Source: Phytomonospora endophytica | GTDB taxonomy: Bacteria; Actinomycetota; Actinomycetes; Mycobacteriales; Micromonosporaceae | Length of the DNA: 64,000 nt | Direction: 5' to 3' | Assembly: GCF_014202425.1 (NCBI RefSeq) | Contig: NZ_JACHGT010000017.1 | Location: 124,001 to 188,000, forward strand | Part shown: in pieces, positions 1 through 17,136 of the stretch | How positions within the stretch are numbered: position 1 is the stretch's first letter | How the letters are laid out: each line of letters starts with the position of its first letter | Notes under the pieces: generated by a model | Databases searched by the model: none | What the model was told of the DNA's origin: nothing | The model's input: the letters and a program-made list of their open reading frames with translations, nothing else | Position numbers and translations under genes: made by a program

Positions 1-682
1 CGTGTACCTGTTCGACGGTGGGCCGGGGCTCGGCGGGCAGATCGTGGGCGAGGGAGGCCGTCACCACCGCGTGCCAGGCGGCGGCGTTCTCGGCACTGAC
101 GTCGGACAGGGGGACGAGATCCATGAGGGGCTCTTCTCGGTCGGTGTGGCGTACCAGCGGCCAGTCGATGGCCACACGGGCGGCGTTGGCGAGGTAGTTG
201 GTGAAGGCGTTGAGGGCCACGAACGCGATGACCTCGACGATCTGGCCGTCGGAGACACCGGCCCGGCGGGCCCCGGCGAGCTGCTCATCGGTGACGGCAC
301 CGTGGTCGCGGATCACCGAGCGGGCCAGGGCCAGGACGGTCGCGGCCCGCGGGGTGTCGGCCTTCCCGTGCCTCGCACGGGTGGCCTCGGCCTCGGTGAG
401 CCCGGCGACCTTGGTCCCGAGGAAGGAGTGCGCCGACAGGCCGTAGTCGCAGCGGTTCTCCTGCGCCACCAGCAAGGCGATGCGTTCGAGCACGTCCGCC
501 GGGAGGGTCTTCTCGGTGCTCAGTGCGCTCAGTACACCGACGTAGCCGTCGAGTACCGCGGGGCTGTTGGCCATCACCTTGACCAGGTTGGGGACCACCC
601 CCAGCGCCTGGTGCGCGGCGGTCAGCAGTCGATGGGTCTCGCCGGTGGCGGTCTCCGGGTCGACGAAGGGGAGCGCTTCCAT
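1..682 (-). CDS. Carboxymuconolactone decarboxylase / AhpD-like protein (3' end outside window)
   Basis: The minus frame is open from ATG 682 to the left edge (227 codons seen). The protein begins MEALPFVDPETATGETHRLL and keeps the helical CMD/AhpD fold signature around residues 65-90, with Glu75, Cys78, Tyr80 and His85. In AhpD-type peroxidases this motif is C-x-x-C-x3-H; here it reads C-D-Y-G-L-S-A-H, so the second cysteine is Gly81. Redox-active dithiol chemistry is therefore doubtful, and a decarboxylase-like or non-redox role is possible. It is divergent from the SARP regulator at 761, with 78 bp between starts, so the two may share a control region. The family call is firm; the substrate is unknown. 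Confidence 0.8.
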   Translation of the reverse strand, partial: MEALPFVDPETATGETHRLLTAAHQALGVVPNLVKVMANSPAVLDGYVGVLSALSTEKTLPADVLERIALLVAQENRCDYGLSAHSFLGTKVAGLTEAEATRARHGKADTPRAATVLALARSVIRDHGAVTDEQLAGARRAGVSDGQIVEVIAFVALNAFTNYLANAARVAIDWPLVRHTDREEPLMDLVPLSDVSAENAAAWHAVVTASLAHDLPAEPRPTVEQVH

Positions 683-760
683 GGGGTAATCGTGCTGGTG
701 GCCCTTGATAGATTCCCGATGCGATCTCTACGCACGACTCGGCGGCCAGAGGAGAACGGC

Positions 761-3655
761 ATGCGCTTGGCGATCCTCGGCCCGGTCGAGGCGGTGGGCC
801 CCGGTCCGCGAACGCCCGCGCTGGCGCCCCGGCACCGGGCGGTGCTCGCTTATCTGCTGCTGCACGCGGGAACCGTGATCAGTACCGGCCGGCTGATCGA
901 CGCGATGTGGGGTCCGGCGCCGCCGGACTCGGCCCGCGCGCAGATCCAGACCACGATCGCCGCGATCCGGCGGATGCTGCGTGAATCGGCGGCCGACGCG
1001 ATCCTCGCGACACGGCCCGCCGGGTACGTCATCACCCCCGCGCCCGGGCAGCTCGACCTGACGGAGTTCACGAACCTCCTCACCGAAGCGCGTACCGCCT
1101 CCGCGGACGAGGCCGCGACGCTGATCCGTTCAGCGCTGGCGTTGTGGCGCGGCGAGCCCCTGGCCGACATCACCGCCCACTATGTACCGGCCACCCGGGC
1201 CAGGTTGAACGGGCAGCGGCTGACCGCCGTGGAACAACTCGGCGACCTGGAACTCGACGCGGGCCACCACGACGAGATCATCGACGAGCTGGCCGCCCAC
1301 CTCGCGGCCAGCCCATCGCGGGAACGCCTGTGCCGCCAGCTGATGCTCGCCCTGCACCGCGCCGGACGCCAGCCCGACGCACTCGCCGTCGCCAGGACCT
1401 TCCGGGCGAACCTCGCCGAACAGCAGGGCCTCGACCCGGGAACCGCGTTCACCACACTCGAACAAGACATCCTGCGCGACGAACCCGGACTCCGGCCCCC
1501 GGCGCCCGCGCCCACCGAACAGCGACGCGTCAACTTCCTGCCCTACGACGTACCCGACTTCACCGGACGCGACGGCGAACTCAACGACCTGACACACCTG
1601 TGGACGGGCCGCGACGACGGTGTCATGACGATCTCGGCGATCGACGGGATGGCGGGCGTCGGCAAGACCACCCTCGCCGTCCACGCCGGACACCACCTCG
1701 CCGGGCACTTCCCCGACGGGCAACTCTTCGTCGACCTACAGGCGCACACCGCCGGACAGGCACCGCTCGACGCGAGTGCCGCGCTCGCGATCCTCCTGGG
1801 ACAAGTCGGCGTTCCCAGCGAACGTATTCCCGCGACGCTCGCCGACCGCTCCGCCATCTGGCGCTCCGAACTGTCGAAGCGGCGGGCCCTGGTCGTACTC
1901 GACAACGCCCTGAGCACCGACCACATACGCCCGCTGCTGCCCGGCACCTCCCGAGCCCTCGTCCTGATCACCAGCCGCAGACGGCTGATCGACCTCGACG
2001 GCGCACGAGCACTGTCCATGGACGTACTGCCCGCCGCCGACGCCCTGGGGCTGTTCACCGCGATCGTCGGCGAACGCGCGAAGGCCGAACCGGTCGCCGT
2101 CCTCGACGTGCTCCAACTCTGCGGGTTCCTGCCCCTGGCGGTCCGCATCGCCGCCGCCCGCCTCCACCACCGTCCACGATGGACGGTCGAGTACCTGGCG
2201 ACCCGACTCCGCGACCAGCGTCGCCGACTCGCCGAACTGAACACGTCCGAACGCGGCGTGGCGGCCGCGTTCACCCTGTCGTACCAGCAACTGACCGCCG
2301 GCCAGCAACGCATGTTCCGGCTCCTCGGGCTACAGCCGGGCCGCGACATCGGAGCCGACGCCGCCGCCGCGCTCGCCGGCGTCTCCTTCGCCGAGGCCGA
2401 AACCCTGCTGGAGGACCTCCTCGACGCCCATGTCCTCGCCCAGCACGAACCCGGCCGCTACACCTTCCACGACCTGCTGCGCGAGCACGCCCTGGCCACC
2501 GCCACCGCCGAGGAACCCGAAAGCGGCCAGCGCCAGGCCCTCGACCGGCTGATCCACCACTACCTCCACACCGCGAGCGTGGCCGTAAGCCTGCTGTATC
2601 CCGGCGAACAGAACCGCCTACCGCGGATCCCTACACCCGAGACCCCCACCGCACTACCGCGCGATGAAACCGAAGCGCTCACCTGGCTGGACACCGAACG
2701 CGCCAACCTCGTCGTCTTCGGCCGCCACACCGCCGACCACGACCGGCCCGCCGACACCGGCCGTCTGGCGATCACCATGCACCGCTACCTGCTCGGTCAC
2801 GCACACCAGGCCGACGCGATGGCCTTCCACGAGCTCGCGCTGCGCACCAGTCGCCACAACGGCGACCGGTCCACCGAGGCGCGCACCCTCCTCGACGCCG
2901 GTGAAGTGCACTACTGGTGGCACGGCGACTACGAGAAGGCCGGTGAACACTACCGGCGCGCCCTCGATCTCGCACGCGACAGCGGCGACCGCGTCGCCGA
3001 GGCCCGGGCGTCGCAGAACCTCGGCATCCACGCCCAACGGCGACGTGCCTACGAGCAGGCACAAGACCACTTCCGGTCGGCCGTCACGCTCTTCGGGGAT
3101 CTCCACGACCACGGCGGCGAAGCCAGATGCCTCACCGAACTCGGCATCATCCACCAACATCACGGCCGCTACGAAGACGCCCACGAGCACCAGCGTCGCG
3201 CGCTGTGCCTGTACCGCGAGAACGGTTCCCGCATCGGCGAGACCATCGTCCTCAACAACCTCGGGCTGCTGTGCCGGCGCGAAGGCCGCCACGACCAGGC
3301 CCGCCGTCACCATCAGGACGCTCTGGAGCTGTGCCGTGCGTACGACTTCCCCGGCGACGAGGCCGAGTCCCTCAACGCCCTGGCGGAGGCCGCCCGAGCC
3401 ATGGGCGACCTGGCCCAGGCCGTCACCGAACACGAAGGCGCCCTCGCCATCGCCCGCGAGGTCGGCTACCGCCCCGAACAGGCCCGCGCCCACGACGGTC
3501 TGGCCCGCGCACACCGCGACCTCGGCGACATGGCGAACGCCGGGACTCACGCCCGACAGGCCCTCGACCTCTACATCGACCTCGACGTCCCCGAAGCCGA
3601 CGAGATCAGCGCCTTCATCACCGAACTCCACCTGACCGGACACACCGACGGGTGA
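761..3655 (+). CDS. AfsR/SARP-family regulator: OmpR-type DNA-binding, BTAD, NB-ARC and TPR domains
   Basis: The 964-residue protein starts at ATG 761, preceded by GGAGAA at 751-756. An OmpR/PhoB-type winged helix (about 1-90) is followed by the bacterial transcriptional activation domain (about 95-245, ending LHRAGRQPDALAVARTFR). An NB-ARC STAND ATPase follows, with P-loop GMAGVGKTTLAVHAG near residues 295-310 and Walker B LVVLDNA. The C-terminal third is TPR-like repeats (about 700-955). Proteins of this build activate secondary-metabolite or stress genes after nucleotide-driven switching. The open frame continues upstream of 761, but that part lies antisense to the CMD gene and has no matching domain. 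Targets are not evident; the divergent CMD gene is the nearest candidate. Confidence 0.92.
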   Translation: MRLAILGPVEAVGPGPRTPALAPRHRAVLAYLLLHAGTVISTGRLIDAMWGPAPPDSARAQIQTTIAAIRRMLRESAADAILATRPAGYVITPAPGQLDLTEFTNLLTEARTASADEAATLIRSALALWRGEPLADITAHYVPATRARLNGQRLTAVEQLGDLELDAGHHDEIIDELAAHLAASPSRERLCRQLMLALHRAGRQPDALAVARTFRANLAEQQGLDPGTAFTTLEQDILRDEPGLRPPAPAPTEQRRVNFLPYDVPDFTGRDGELNDLTHLWTGRDDGVMTISAIDGMAGVGKTTLAVHAGHHLAGHFPDGQLFVDLQAHTAGQAPLDASAALAILLGQVGVPSERIPATLADRSAIWRSELSKRRALVVLDNALSTDHIRPLLPGTSRALVLITSRRRLIDLDGARALSMDVLPAADALGLFTAIVGERAKAEPVAVLDVLQLCGFLPLAVRIAAARLHHRPRWTVEYLATRLRDQRRRLAELNTSERGVAAAFTLSYQQLTAGQQRMFRLLGLQPGRDIGADAAAALAGVSFAEAETLLEDLLDAHVLAQHEPGRYTFHDLLREHALATATAEEPESGQRQALDRLIHHYLHTASVAVSLLYPGEQNRLPRIPTPETPTALPRDETEALTWLDTERANLVVFGRHTADHDRPADTGRLAITMHRYLLGHAHQADAMAFHELALRTSRHNGDRSTEARTLLDAGEVHYWWHGDYEKAGEHYRRALDLARDSGDRVAEARASQNLGIHAQRRRAYEQAQDHFRSAVTLFGDLHDHGGEARCLTELGIIHQHHGRYEDAHEHQRRALCLYRENGSRIGETIVLNNLGLLCRREGRHDQARRHHQDALELCRAYDFPGDEAESLNALAEAARAMGDLAQAVTEHEGALAIAREVGYRPEQARAHDGLARAHRDLGDMANAGTHARQALDLYIDLDVPEADEISAFITELHLTGHTDG

Positions 3656-3975
3656 AGGCGCTGGTCGGCGATGACGCCCGGAACGCCGCATCGCCCACAG
3701 TGGTCTCCACCGCCGCGGCCATCGTCGATTCGCCTCGATTCCAACGGATTCGAATGATCCCTGGCCGCCGCGTTCCGGTCTCGGTTCACTGGGCCTCGTT
3801 CACCACTTCGCGGCTCCGGCACTCGGAGAAACGCGAGGAGGCGGGCTGAATCCGGGATCGGGGCGGTGTTCCCACGAGGCGTTGAACTCCGGGGGCGGGC
3901 GAATGATCGGTCGCGCGGCAGGGCTTCGTGAGGCCCGCCCTCCTTCCCGGGAGACCCTTCGAGGAAGGAAACAAC
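3656..3975 (+). other. Intergenic region, no gene seen
   Basis: These 320 bases lie between the SARP gene and the I36-type gene. No convincing ORF, RNA gene or strong hairpin is visible. The promoter of the downstream secreted protein should lie here, but no clear -35/-10 pair could be picked. Confidence 0.5.
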
Positions 3976-4545
3976 GTGCGACTCCAACGAAAGACCCGAA
4001 GGCCGATTCTCACGTCCATGCTGATCACGTGCGCGGCCATCGTGATCGCCCTGATCGGCGGGGAGTCGGCAGCGGTGGCCGCACCCGCGACCGGTTCCTC
4101 CGTCCAGGCGCAGATCGACGCCCTGCTGGCGCAGCACCCGGACGGAAAGCAGATCAACGACAACGAGATCGCCTGGGAGAACGGGGCAGTGGTCCTCACC
4201 ATTCCGGCGGCCGGTCAGCCGACCGCCTACGGTCCCGGCGAGAAGGCGGTTCCGATGGGGACCCCGAACTGCTCGTACTACTGGACCTGCCTGTACGAGC
4301 ACGCGAACTACGACGGCCGCCGGCTCCGCTTCTCCTCCTGCGGCTACATCCAGGATCTCGGCGGCTACGGCTTCAACGACCAGACCACCTCATGGCACAA
4401 CAACCAGTCCGGAGGGGCCCGCACGAGGGTCTACGACTGGCGAGGAGCCTGGGTGCAGCTCTGGGCGACCGGGGAAGCACAGTCGTGGAACCCCAACGTC
4501 GGTAAGGACAACAACGACAAGGCCGACGGAATCAAGGCCTGCTGA
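3976..4545 (+). CDS. Secreted peptidase inhibitor family I36-like protein
   Basis: GTG 3976 is chosen because GAGGAAGGAA lies at 3961-3970; this gives 189 residues beginning with an Arg/Lys-rich n-region, a hydrophobic core (LITCAAIVIALIGG) and an Ala-x-Ala cleavage site before APATGSS. A charged pro-region follows. The C-terminal half carries the I36 signature: Cys pair in PNCSYYWTCLYEHANYDGRR, then a Gly/Tyr-rich segment with FNDQTTSWHNN. The I36 prototype (SMPI of Streptomyces) inhibits metalloproteases, but many relatives are only structurally similar. It converges with the next gene and overlaps its end by 14 bp. Inhibition of a host protease is an inference. Confidence 0.75.
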   Translation: MRLQRKTRRPILTSMLITCAAIVIALIGGESAAVAAPATGSSVQAQIDALLAQHPDGKQINDNEIAWENGAVVLTIPAAGQPTAYGPGEKAVPMGTPNCSYYWTCLYEHANYDGRRLRFSSCGYIQDLGGYGFNDQTTSWHNNQSGGARTRVYDWRGAWVQLWATGEAQSWNPNVGKDNNDKADGIKAC

Positions 4546-7102
4546 CGGGGCGGGCCGCGGTCGGTTCTTCACAAAGAGCCGGCCGCGGCCCCTCGCCGTG
4601 TGCGGGTCCGTCGAGGCCGCGCAGACGTTCACGCATCGTCTCGGCGTACCCGTGGCCGAGGTTGGTGTAAAGGCCGAGCGCTTCGCGCCAGGCTCCCGCG
4701 GCGGCGTCCCGGTCGCCCAGCTCCGCGTGGACGTCGCCGAGACGGCCGAGGGTTCCGGCCTGCTCGTAGGCGTTGCCCGCGTGGCGGAACAGGTCGAGTG
4801 CCCGCTCAAGGTCGAGGATCGCGCCCCGGGAGTCACCGAGGCGGTGGCGGAGGTAGCCCAGACTGTCGCGGGTATGGGCGATTCTGGTGCGGTCGCCAAG
4901 CTCCTCGTGGATCGACAGGGCCGCCAGGCACGGTTCGACGGCCTCGTCCAGGCGACCCAGTTGGGCCGACAGCCAGCCGATCGCGTTGAGCGCCCGCGCC
5001 TGGCCGGGACGGGACCCGCCGACCCGCTCCAGGATCAGGGCCTGATGGGCGTGGTCCAGGGCGGCTCCGAATCTCTCCGCGCGCTCCTCCACATAGGACA
5101 GACCATGGTTCACGGCGGCCTGGCCCGCGACGTTCCCGGACTCACCGTAGAGGCCGAGCGCCCGCTCAAAATGGAACCGGGCACGCCCGAGGGCCGAGTG
5201 GTGGATCGCCGAGGACGCGAGGAAGCGGTGACCCCGGGCCCGCACCTCAGGGTCGCCCAGGCGATCGCCCGCTTCGAGCGCCAGACGCGCGGCCTCCAGC
5301 TGGCGCCCCCACAGGCCGCTGTCACCGAGGTGGTTCAGGATCGTCCACACCAGCCGCCACACGTGGTGGTCGCGCCCGGTCTCGGCGGCATGGGCGACGG
5401 CCGCGAGCATCCCCCGGTGTTCGGCGTCGAACCACGCCGACGCCTCCTCGAAGCCGGCGAAGGTCTCCGGCGCGGTACCGGCGGCCGGTTCGGTCACGTC
5501 GATCGGCTCTCTGCTCGGCTCGATCGCCCTGGACGCCGCGACACCCGAGTGCAGCCAGTGGTCGAGCCCGCGTTCGATCGCGTCTCGCCGGTCGGCGGCG
5601 CTCTCGTGGGTCTCGGCGAGACCGGCGGCGTGTTCCCGCAGGAGATCGTGGAAGGAGTAGCGGCCGTTGGCATCGAGTGAGAGCAGGTTGGCGTGCGTCA
5701 GCTCCGTCAGGAGCCCAGGTACGTTGCCGGTGTCGGCCGCCAGGACGCTCGCGGCCCACGGGATCGAGAAGTCGGATGTCCGATGCAGGCTCAGCATGCG
5801 GTACGCGCGCTGAGCACCCGCACTGAGGCGGTGGTGGGAGAGGTCGAGAGTGGCCGTGATCGCGGTATCCGGGTCGGCGGGTCCGATCGCCAAGGCTCCG
5901 AGGCGGTCGGCTTCGAGCAGGCGCGTGTAGCCGGCGACGGTCTCGCGGCGCGGGTGATGGTGGGTCAGATAGTTCGCCGCGGCGATCTGGAGCGCGAGCG
6001 GCAGTCGTCCGCAGGCCTCGGCCAAGGTGTCGACGTCCTCTTCGGGGGTGTACTTGACGGCGAGCCGGCCGAGGAGCTCGCGCAGCAGGGACGCGGCTTC
6101 GTCCGGCCCGAGGACGTCGACGGCGACGCGGGACAGGCCGCTGCTGGTGACGTCCAATCCGGACAGCCGACCGCGGCTGGTGACCACCGTGAGGCACTTC
6201 GGATCGGCCGGGAGCAGCGGGCGCACCTGCGAGGCGGCATGGGCGTTGTCGAGCACCAGTAACACGGGGCGCCCGGTGAGCGAACGCTGGTAGAGCGCGT
6301 GCTGCGCGTCGGGGTCGGCGGGGATCTCCTCGGGACGAACTCCCAGCTGGAAGAGCAACCGGATCCGTGCCGTCTCGGTGTCGACCGGCGTGGACGTGCT
6401 GTAGCCGTTCAAGTCCAGGTACAGGGCGCCGTCGGTGAGGGTCGCCTTCACCTGGTCCGATCGGGCCCAATGGACGGCCAAGGCGGTCTTGCCGACGCCT
6501 CCCATGCCGGTGAGTGCGACGAGGACGCCCGTCCCGCGCCCGTAGTCGCCCAGCAGCCGGTCCAGGCGCCGCAAGGCCCTGCGCCGCCCGGTGAACGACC
6601 GGTTCGCCCCCGGAAGCGCACGTGACTCCCACACCACCCCCGGCCCGAAATCCGGGGCGGCGCCGGTGAGGCGCCGGCGGACCTCGTCGAGCCCGACCCG
6701 CTGATGCAGGTCGAGTCCGAGCGCGGCATGGCTCAGCAGCAGGTCGAAGCGATCGGGACTGTCGGTGGTCGGAGGTGCCGGCAGATGCTCACCCTTGAGC
6801 CAGTTGTAGATCGTGCTCATCGACACGTCCTCGGTCGTCGCGGCGATCTCGCGAACCGTTCGTCCCGAGTCGGCGATCCGCGCCCGCAGCCAGGCACCGA
6901 GTTTCACGGGGGTGTCGAGGTGATCGAACTCCCCCGCCTCGAACGCGGCCCCGCGCCGAGCGGCCGACAGCCACCGACGCACCACGCCGGCGCCCACGCC
7001 GAGTTCGCGCCCGACCTGCTGCGGCGAGATCCGGTGCCGTTCCATGTGCGCCGCGAGCCATGTCGCGAGGCGCGCGGCCGTGCTGGTCTCGGCAGATCGC
7101 AT
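4532..7102 (-). CDS. HTH / NB-ARC / TPR regulator (STAND ATPase)
   Basis: The 856-residue protein starts at ATG 7102, with GGGGGAC just upstream. Two helix-turn-helix-like segments lie in the N-terminus (about 10-45, and 75-105 with STIYNWLKGEHLP). The NB-ARC domain follows with P-loop GMGGVGKTALAVHW at about 199-212 and Walker B VLLVLDNAHAASQVRPLLP. Winged-helix and TPR repeats occupy the C-terminal half (LSYVEERAERF, LNAIGWLSAQLG, RDSLGYLRHRLG). It differs from SARPs in having XRE-like rather than OmpR-like DNA-binding and no BTAD. Such proteins are putative nucleotide-switched transcription regulators. Targets are unknown; the 7.2 kb intergenic inverted repeat is a candidate operator. Confidence 0.85.
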   Translation of the reverse strand: MRSAETSTAARLATWLAAHMERHRISPQQVGRELGVGAGVVRRWLSAARRGAAFEAGEFDHLDTPVKLGAWLRARIADSGRTVREIAATTEDVSMSTIYNWLKGEHLPAPPTTDSPDRFDLLLSHAALGLDLHQRVGLDEVRRRLTGAAPDFGPGVVWESRALPGANRSFTGRRRALRRLDRLLGDYGRGTGVLVALTGMGGVGKTALAVHWARSDQVKATLTDGALYLDLNGYSTSTPVDTETARIRLLFQLGVRPEEIPADPDAQHALYQRSLTGRPVLLVLDNAHAASQVRPLLPADPKCLTVVTSRGRLSGLDVTSSGLSRVAVDVLGPDEAASLLRELLGRLAVKYTPEEDVDTLAEACGRLPLALQIAAANYLTHHHPRRETVAGYTRLLEADRLGALAIGPADPDTAITATLDLSHHRLSAGAQRAYRMLSLHRTSDFSIPWAASVLAADTGNVPGLLTELTHANLLSLDANGRYSFHDLLREHAAGLAETHESAADRRDAIERGLDHWLHSGVAASRAIEPSREPIDVTEPAAGTAPETFAGFEEASAWFDAEHRGMLAAVAHAAETGRDHHVWRLVWTILNHLGDSGLWGRQLEAARLALEAGDRLGDPEVRARGHRFLASSAIHHSALGRARFHFERALGLYGESGNVAGQAAVNHGLSYVEERAERFGAALDHAHQALILERVGGSRPGQARALNAIGWLSAQLGRLDEAVEPCLAALSIHEELGDRTRIAHTRDSLGYLRHRLGDSRGAILDLERALDLFRHAGNAYEQAGTLGRLGDVHAELGDRDAAAGAWREALGLYTNLGHGYAETMRERLRGLDGPAHGEGPRPALCEEPTAARPVSRP
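4552..4591. terminator. Hairpin between convergent genes
   Basis: Arms 4552-4569 and 4574-4591 pair over 18 bp with two G-T wobbles (GGGCCGCGG against CCGCGGCCC at the base) around a 4-base loop. It lies just after the I36 gene stop and within the last codons of the convergent regulator gene, so it probably terminates the plus-strand transcript. Confidence 0.6.
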
Positions 7103-7194
7103 ACCGTCCCCCGGTTTCCGGTGCGCCGGTCATCCCCATGACCGACTCCACCCCAACGTATTCAAACCAGTCGATTTCCGCAACGGGAATGCGA

Positions 7195-7215
7195 TGAGGC
7201 GGTCACCTCGCCTCA
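7195..7215. promoter_or_regulatory. Inverted repeat TGAGGCG-N7-CGCCTCA, candidate operator
   Basis: Perfect 7-bp arms (7195-7201 and 7209-7215) with a 7-bp spacer lie 93 bp upstream of the HTH/NB-ARC regulator start. Spacing fits a dimeric regulator site; autoregulation is an inference. Confidence 0.4.
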
Positions 7216-7262
7216 CGGGCTGCACGACCCCGGCACACCGCACGGGGATCGTCGCCTCAACG

Positions 7263-7296
7263 CCGATGGCCGCGGAGGCGCCTCCGCGGCCATCGG
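7263..7296. terminator. Perfect 34-bp palindrome, terminator of the secreted-protein gene
   Basis: A perfect 17-bp self-complementary arm (CCGATGGCCGCGGAGGC and its complement) lies 11 bp past the stop of the minus-strand gene ending at 7308. No T-run follows, as is usual in very GC-rich actinomycetes. Confidence 0.7.
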
Positions 7297-7307
7297 GTCC
7301 ATGAGGT

Positions 7308-8714
7308 CTATCGCTTGAAACGGATCGGTCTGCTGTCGTCGCAGGTGTCCCAGTTGAAGTGGGGCTGGGGATCGCCGTAGCCGCCGTATCCGGCGAGCAC
7401 GATGCCTGTGGCGTCCCTGTTCACGCTGTCGATGCGGACGGTCAGCTCGAACGTGCTCGTGCGGCCGACGAGGAACCCCTGGTGGACGTCGCAGACGTAG
7501 CGCGCGGGCGGATTCTCACCGCGACCCGCGCCTTCCTCGCAGTAGTCGCCGAACCCGGTCACCACGACACCTTCGGGCAGGTCGAACCACACGGCCGTCA
7601 CGTTGCTCAGGCCACGGTTGTCGGGCAGCATCCCGGGCCCTTCGTCGCCGACGCCGATCGTCAAGGTCGCCTCACCTGTCCGCGCGGGCAGTCTGCCGGC
7701 GGTCGGTACGAGGTTCGGACGGTTGTCGCCGGTGATCTGGATGAAGAACGGACCGTCCCAGTCCTCGTTTTCGACGACGACGCTTTGTACCGGCGCGTCC
7801 GGCGGCGCGGGAGCCGCGTCCACCACGGTCAGCTTCGGGCCGGTGCCCGGACGCGGGTCGGGCAGGTAGGTCTCCTCACCGGAGGCCACCCAACCGACCG
7901 TCGCGTCGGTGAAGCCGGGCGCGTAGGCGTCGCGCCTGACCTTCAGACGCACCGGAGCCGACAGCTCGTAGGTGCGGCCCGGTTCGAGCACGACCGGGAA
8001 CGCGCACTCCAACCTCATCCCCATGCCGCTTTCGTAGTCGGAGGTCAGGCAGTTGGCCGGAGCCTTCGACGGCGCCTTGAGACCGGTGGCGGAGACCCGC
8101 AGCCTCGGGTTGTAGATCGGCCGCGTACCGGTGTTGGTGACGGTGACCGGGATCTGGGCGAGTTCGCCGATCCCGGCGGTCACCAGGGGCATCTCGCCGA
8201 GCCCGAACGCGACACCGTCGATCACGCTCACCGACTGGTCGCCCAGCCCGGTGTCGGCGCCGTCCCCGGTTACCCGCATATGCAGCCGGCCGGCCCCTTC
8301 CTGCCAGTCGCGAGTGGTGAGGTGCAGCTCCGGAGCCGGCAGGCCCACGATGGACTCGTCGCCCAGTTCGGCGTCACCGAGGGCGCAGGTGAACACGTCG
8401 CCGAGTCGGTCGCAGGACACGATCCCATCGGTGTCACGAACGTCGACGTCGGCGAAGCCGGTCAGCTCCGAGACGTCCACGGTCAGCGTGACATTCGTGA
8501 CGGTGACGGGCGGCGCGAAGGTGTAGGCGCTGACCGGGATGGCGTGCACGGTCGTTCCGATGCCGACGGGCACCCGGACGTCCTGCCAGTCGCCGACGCT
8601 CAGGTAGGTGTCCTCGGGGTCGGCATGGGCGGGTACGGCGTAGGTGAGCAGAGTGCCGGCGAGGAGCACGGCCCCGATACGCGCGAATAAACGCGACGAT
8701 GGAATGCGATTCAC
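7308..8714 (-). CDS. Secreted beta-rich protein of unknown function
   Basis: The GTG start at 8714 is preceded by GGGGGATAGAA and gives 468 residues. The N-terminus has a Sec signal peptide (RLFARIGAVLLAGTLLTYAVPAHA, cleaved near residue 31). The mature part is rich in Val/Thr/Gly with alternating hydrophobic strands, looking like several immunoglobulin-like (CARDB/DUF11-like) repeats, for example VPVTVTNTGTRPIYNPRLRVSATG near 190-215. Cysteines occur in pairs (CDRLGDVFTC, CEEGAGRGENPPARYVC, CDD near the end), suggesting disulfides outside the cell. No catalytic motif was found. Terminators bracket the gene, so it is probably monocistronic. Confidence 0.75.
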   Translation of the reverse strand: MNRIPSSRLFARIGAVLLAGTLLTYAVPAHADPEDTYLSVGDWQDVRVPVGIGTTVHAIPVSAYTFAPPVTVTNVTLTVDVSELTGFADVDVRDTDGIVSCDRLGDVFTCALGDAELGDESIVGLPAPELHLTTRDWQEGAGRLHMRVTGDGADTGLGDQSVSVIDGVAFGLGEMPLVTAGIGELAQIPVTVTNTGTRPIYNPRLRVSATGLKAPSKAPANCLTSDYESGMGMRLECAFPVVLEPGRTYELSAPVRLKVRRDAYAPGFTDATVGWVASGEETYLPDPRPGTGPKLTVVDAAPAPPDAPVQSVVVENEDWDGPFFIQITGDNRPNLVPTAGRLPARTGEATLTIGVGDEGPGMLPDNRGLSNVTAVWFDLPEGVVVTGFGDYCEEGAGRGENPPARYVCDVHQGFLVGRTSTFELTVRIDSVNRDATGIVLAGYGGYGDPQPHFNWDTCDDSRPIRFKR

Positions 8715-8899
8715 TTCTATCCCCCGTTCGTGCGGTCCCGTGGGCTACGGGACACGACACGATGGTCACGCCGGAAACGACCTCGCCGGTTGCGCCGATC
8801 CCCCAGACGGCGTCGGGAACGAACCGATCGACGCCGCCACCCCAACTCGACATCCTCCGTCGGTTCGAAACCGTGTGCCGGGCAACCGATCCTGCCTGT

Positions 8900-8951
8900 C
8901 CCCCGGGACCCCGCCGACGTGACGGCGCACCGGCCGGCGGGGCCCCGGGGG
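8900..8951. terminator. Long GC hairpin after the GDSL esterase gene
   Basis: CCCCCGGG at 8900 pairs with CCCGGGGG near 8951, extended inward by CCCCGCCG/CGGCGGGG with a bulge. It lies 14 bp past the esterase stop and closes the minus-strand enzyme operon. Confidence 0.65.
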
Positions 8952-8964
8952 ATCCGGCACGGCG

Positions 8965-13272
<4,308 letters not shown>

Positions 13273-13296
13273 CTCTGCTCCTTTGTCGCCGTGGGT

Positions 13297-13329
13297 GCGG
13301 GTGCGGCCGGTGGTGCCGACCGCACCCGC
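13297..13329. terminator. Hairpin between GH10 and GH27 genes
   Basis: GCGGGTGCGG (13297-13306) pairs perfectly with CCGCACCCGC (13320-13329) around a 13-base loop, 24 bp past the GH10 stop and 25 bp before the GH27 start. It could be an attenuating rather than absolute terminator inside the five-gene enzyme cluster. Confidence 0.55.
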
Positions 13330-13352
13330 GCCGGTTCAGGGGACGGGGTGGC

Positions 13353-16821
<3,469 letters not shown>

Positions 16822-17019
16822 GGCGGTGCCTTTCCACTCGGACGTGGCCGGATCGCGAACTCGGGCGTGGCGGCTCGACTCGTCGTCCGCGCCGGCCTGT
16901 GCTGAGGAGTCGCCGGGACTCCGTGGACCTTGCCGGTGAACGGTGTTGCGAGCACACCGCCGCACCGGAAACGGGTACGCCGCGGGATCGGAACCCAACG
17001 CCCCGCGACGGACTATTTT

Positions 17020-17042
17020 CGAAACTTTTCGCGAAAGTTACG
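17020..17042. promoter_or_regulatory. Tandem LacI-type operator candidates in the GH43/lacI divergent promoter
   Basis: CGAAACTTTTCG (17020-17031) and CGAAAGTTACG (17032-17042) lie end to end. Each is one change from the palindrome CGAAASTTTCG that is typical of LacI-family xylan regulators of actinomycetes. They sit 95 bp before the lacI start and 198 bp before the GH43 start. Binding by the adjacent LacI protein is an inference. Confidence 0.55.
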
Positions 17043-17136
17043 CTTCCGTGACTATAGGGATCAGGCACGGCACCGGTCAAGCACTCCCCCGGGACGAAAC
17101 CGAGGACGCCGAGCTCACTGCGGCTAGACTCTCGCG

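Noticed and set aside
2-760. Long plus-strand open frame continuous with the first SARP gene
   Set aside because: It is antisense to the CMD-family gene, has no domain, and a ribosome-binding site precedes the proper SARP start at 761.
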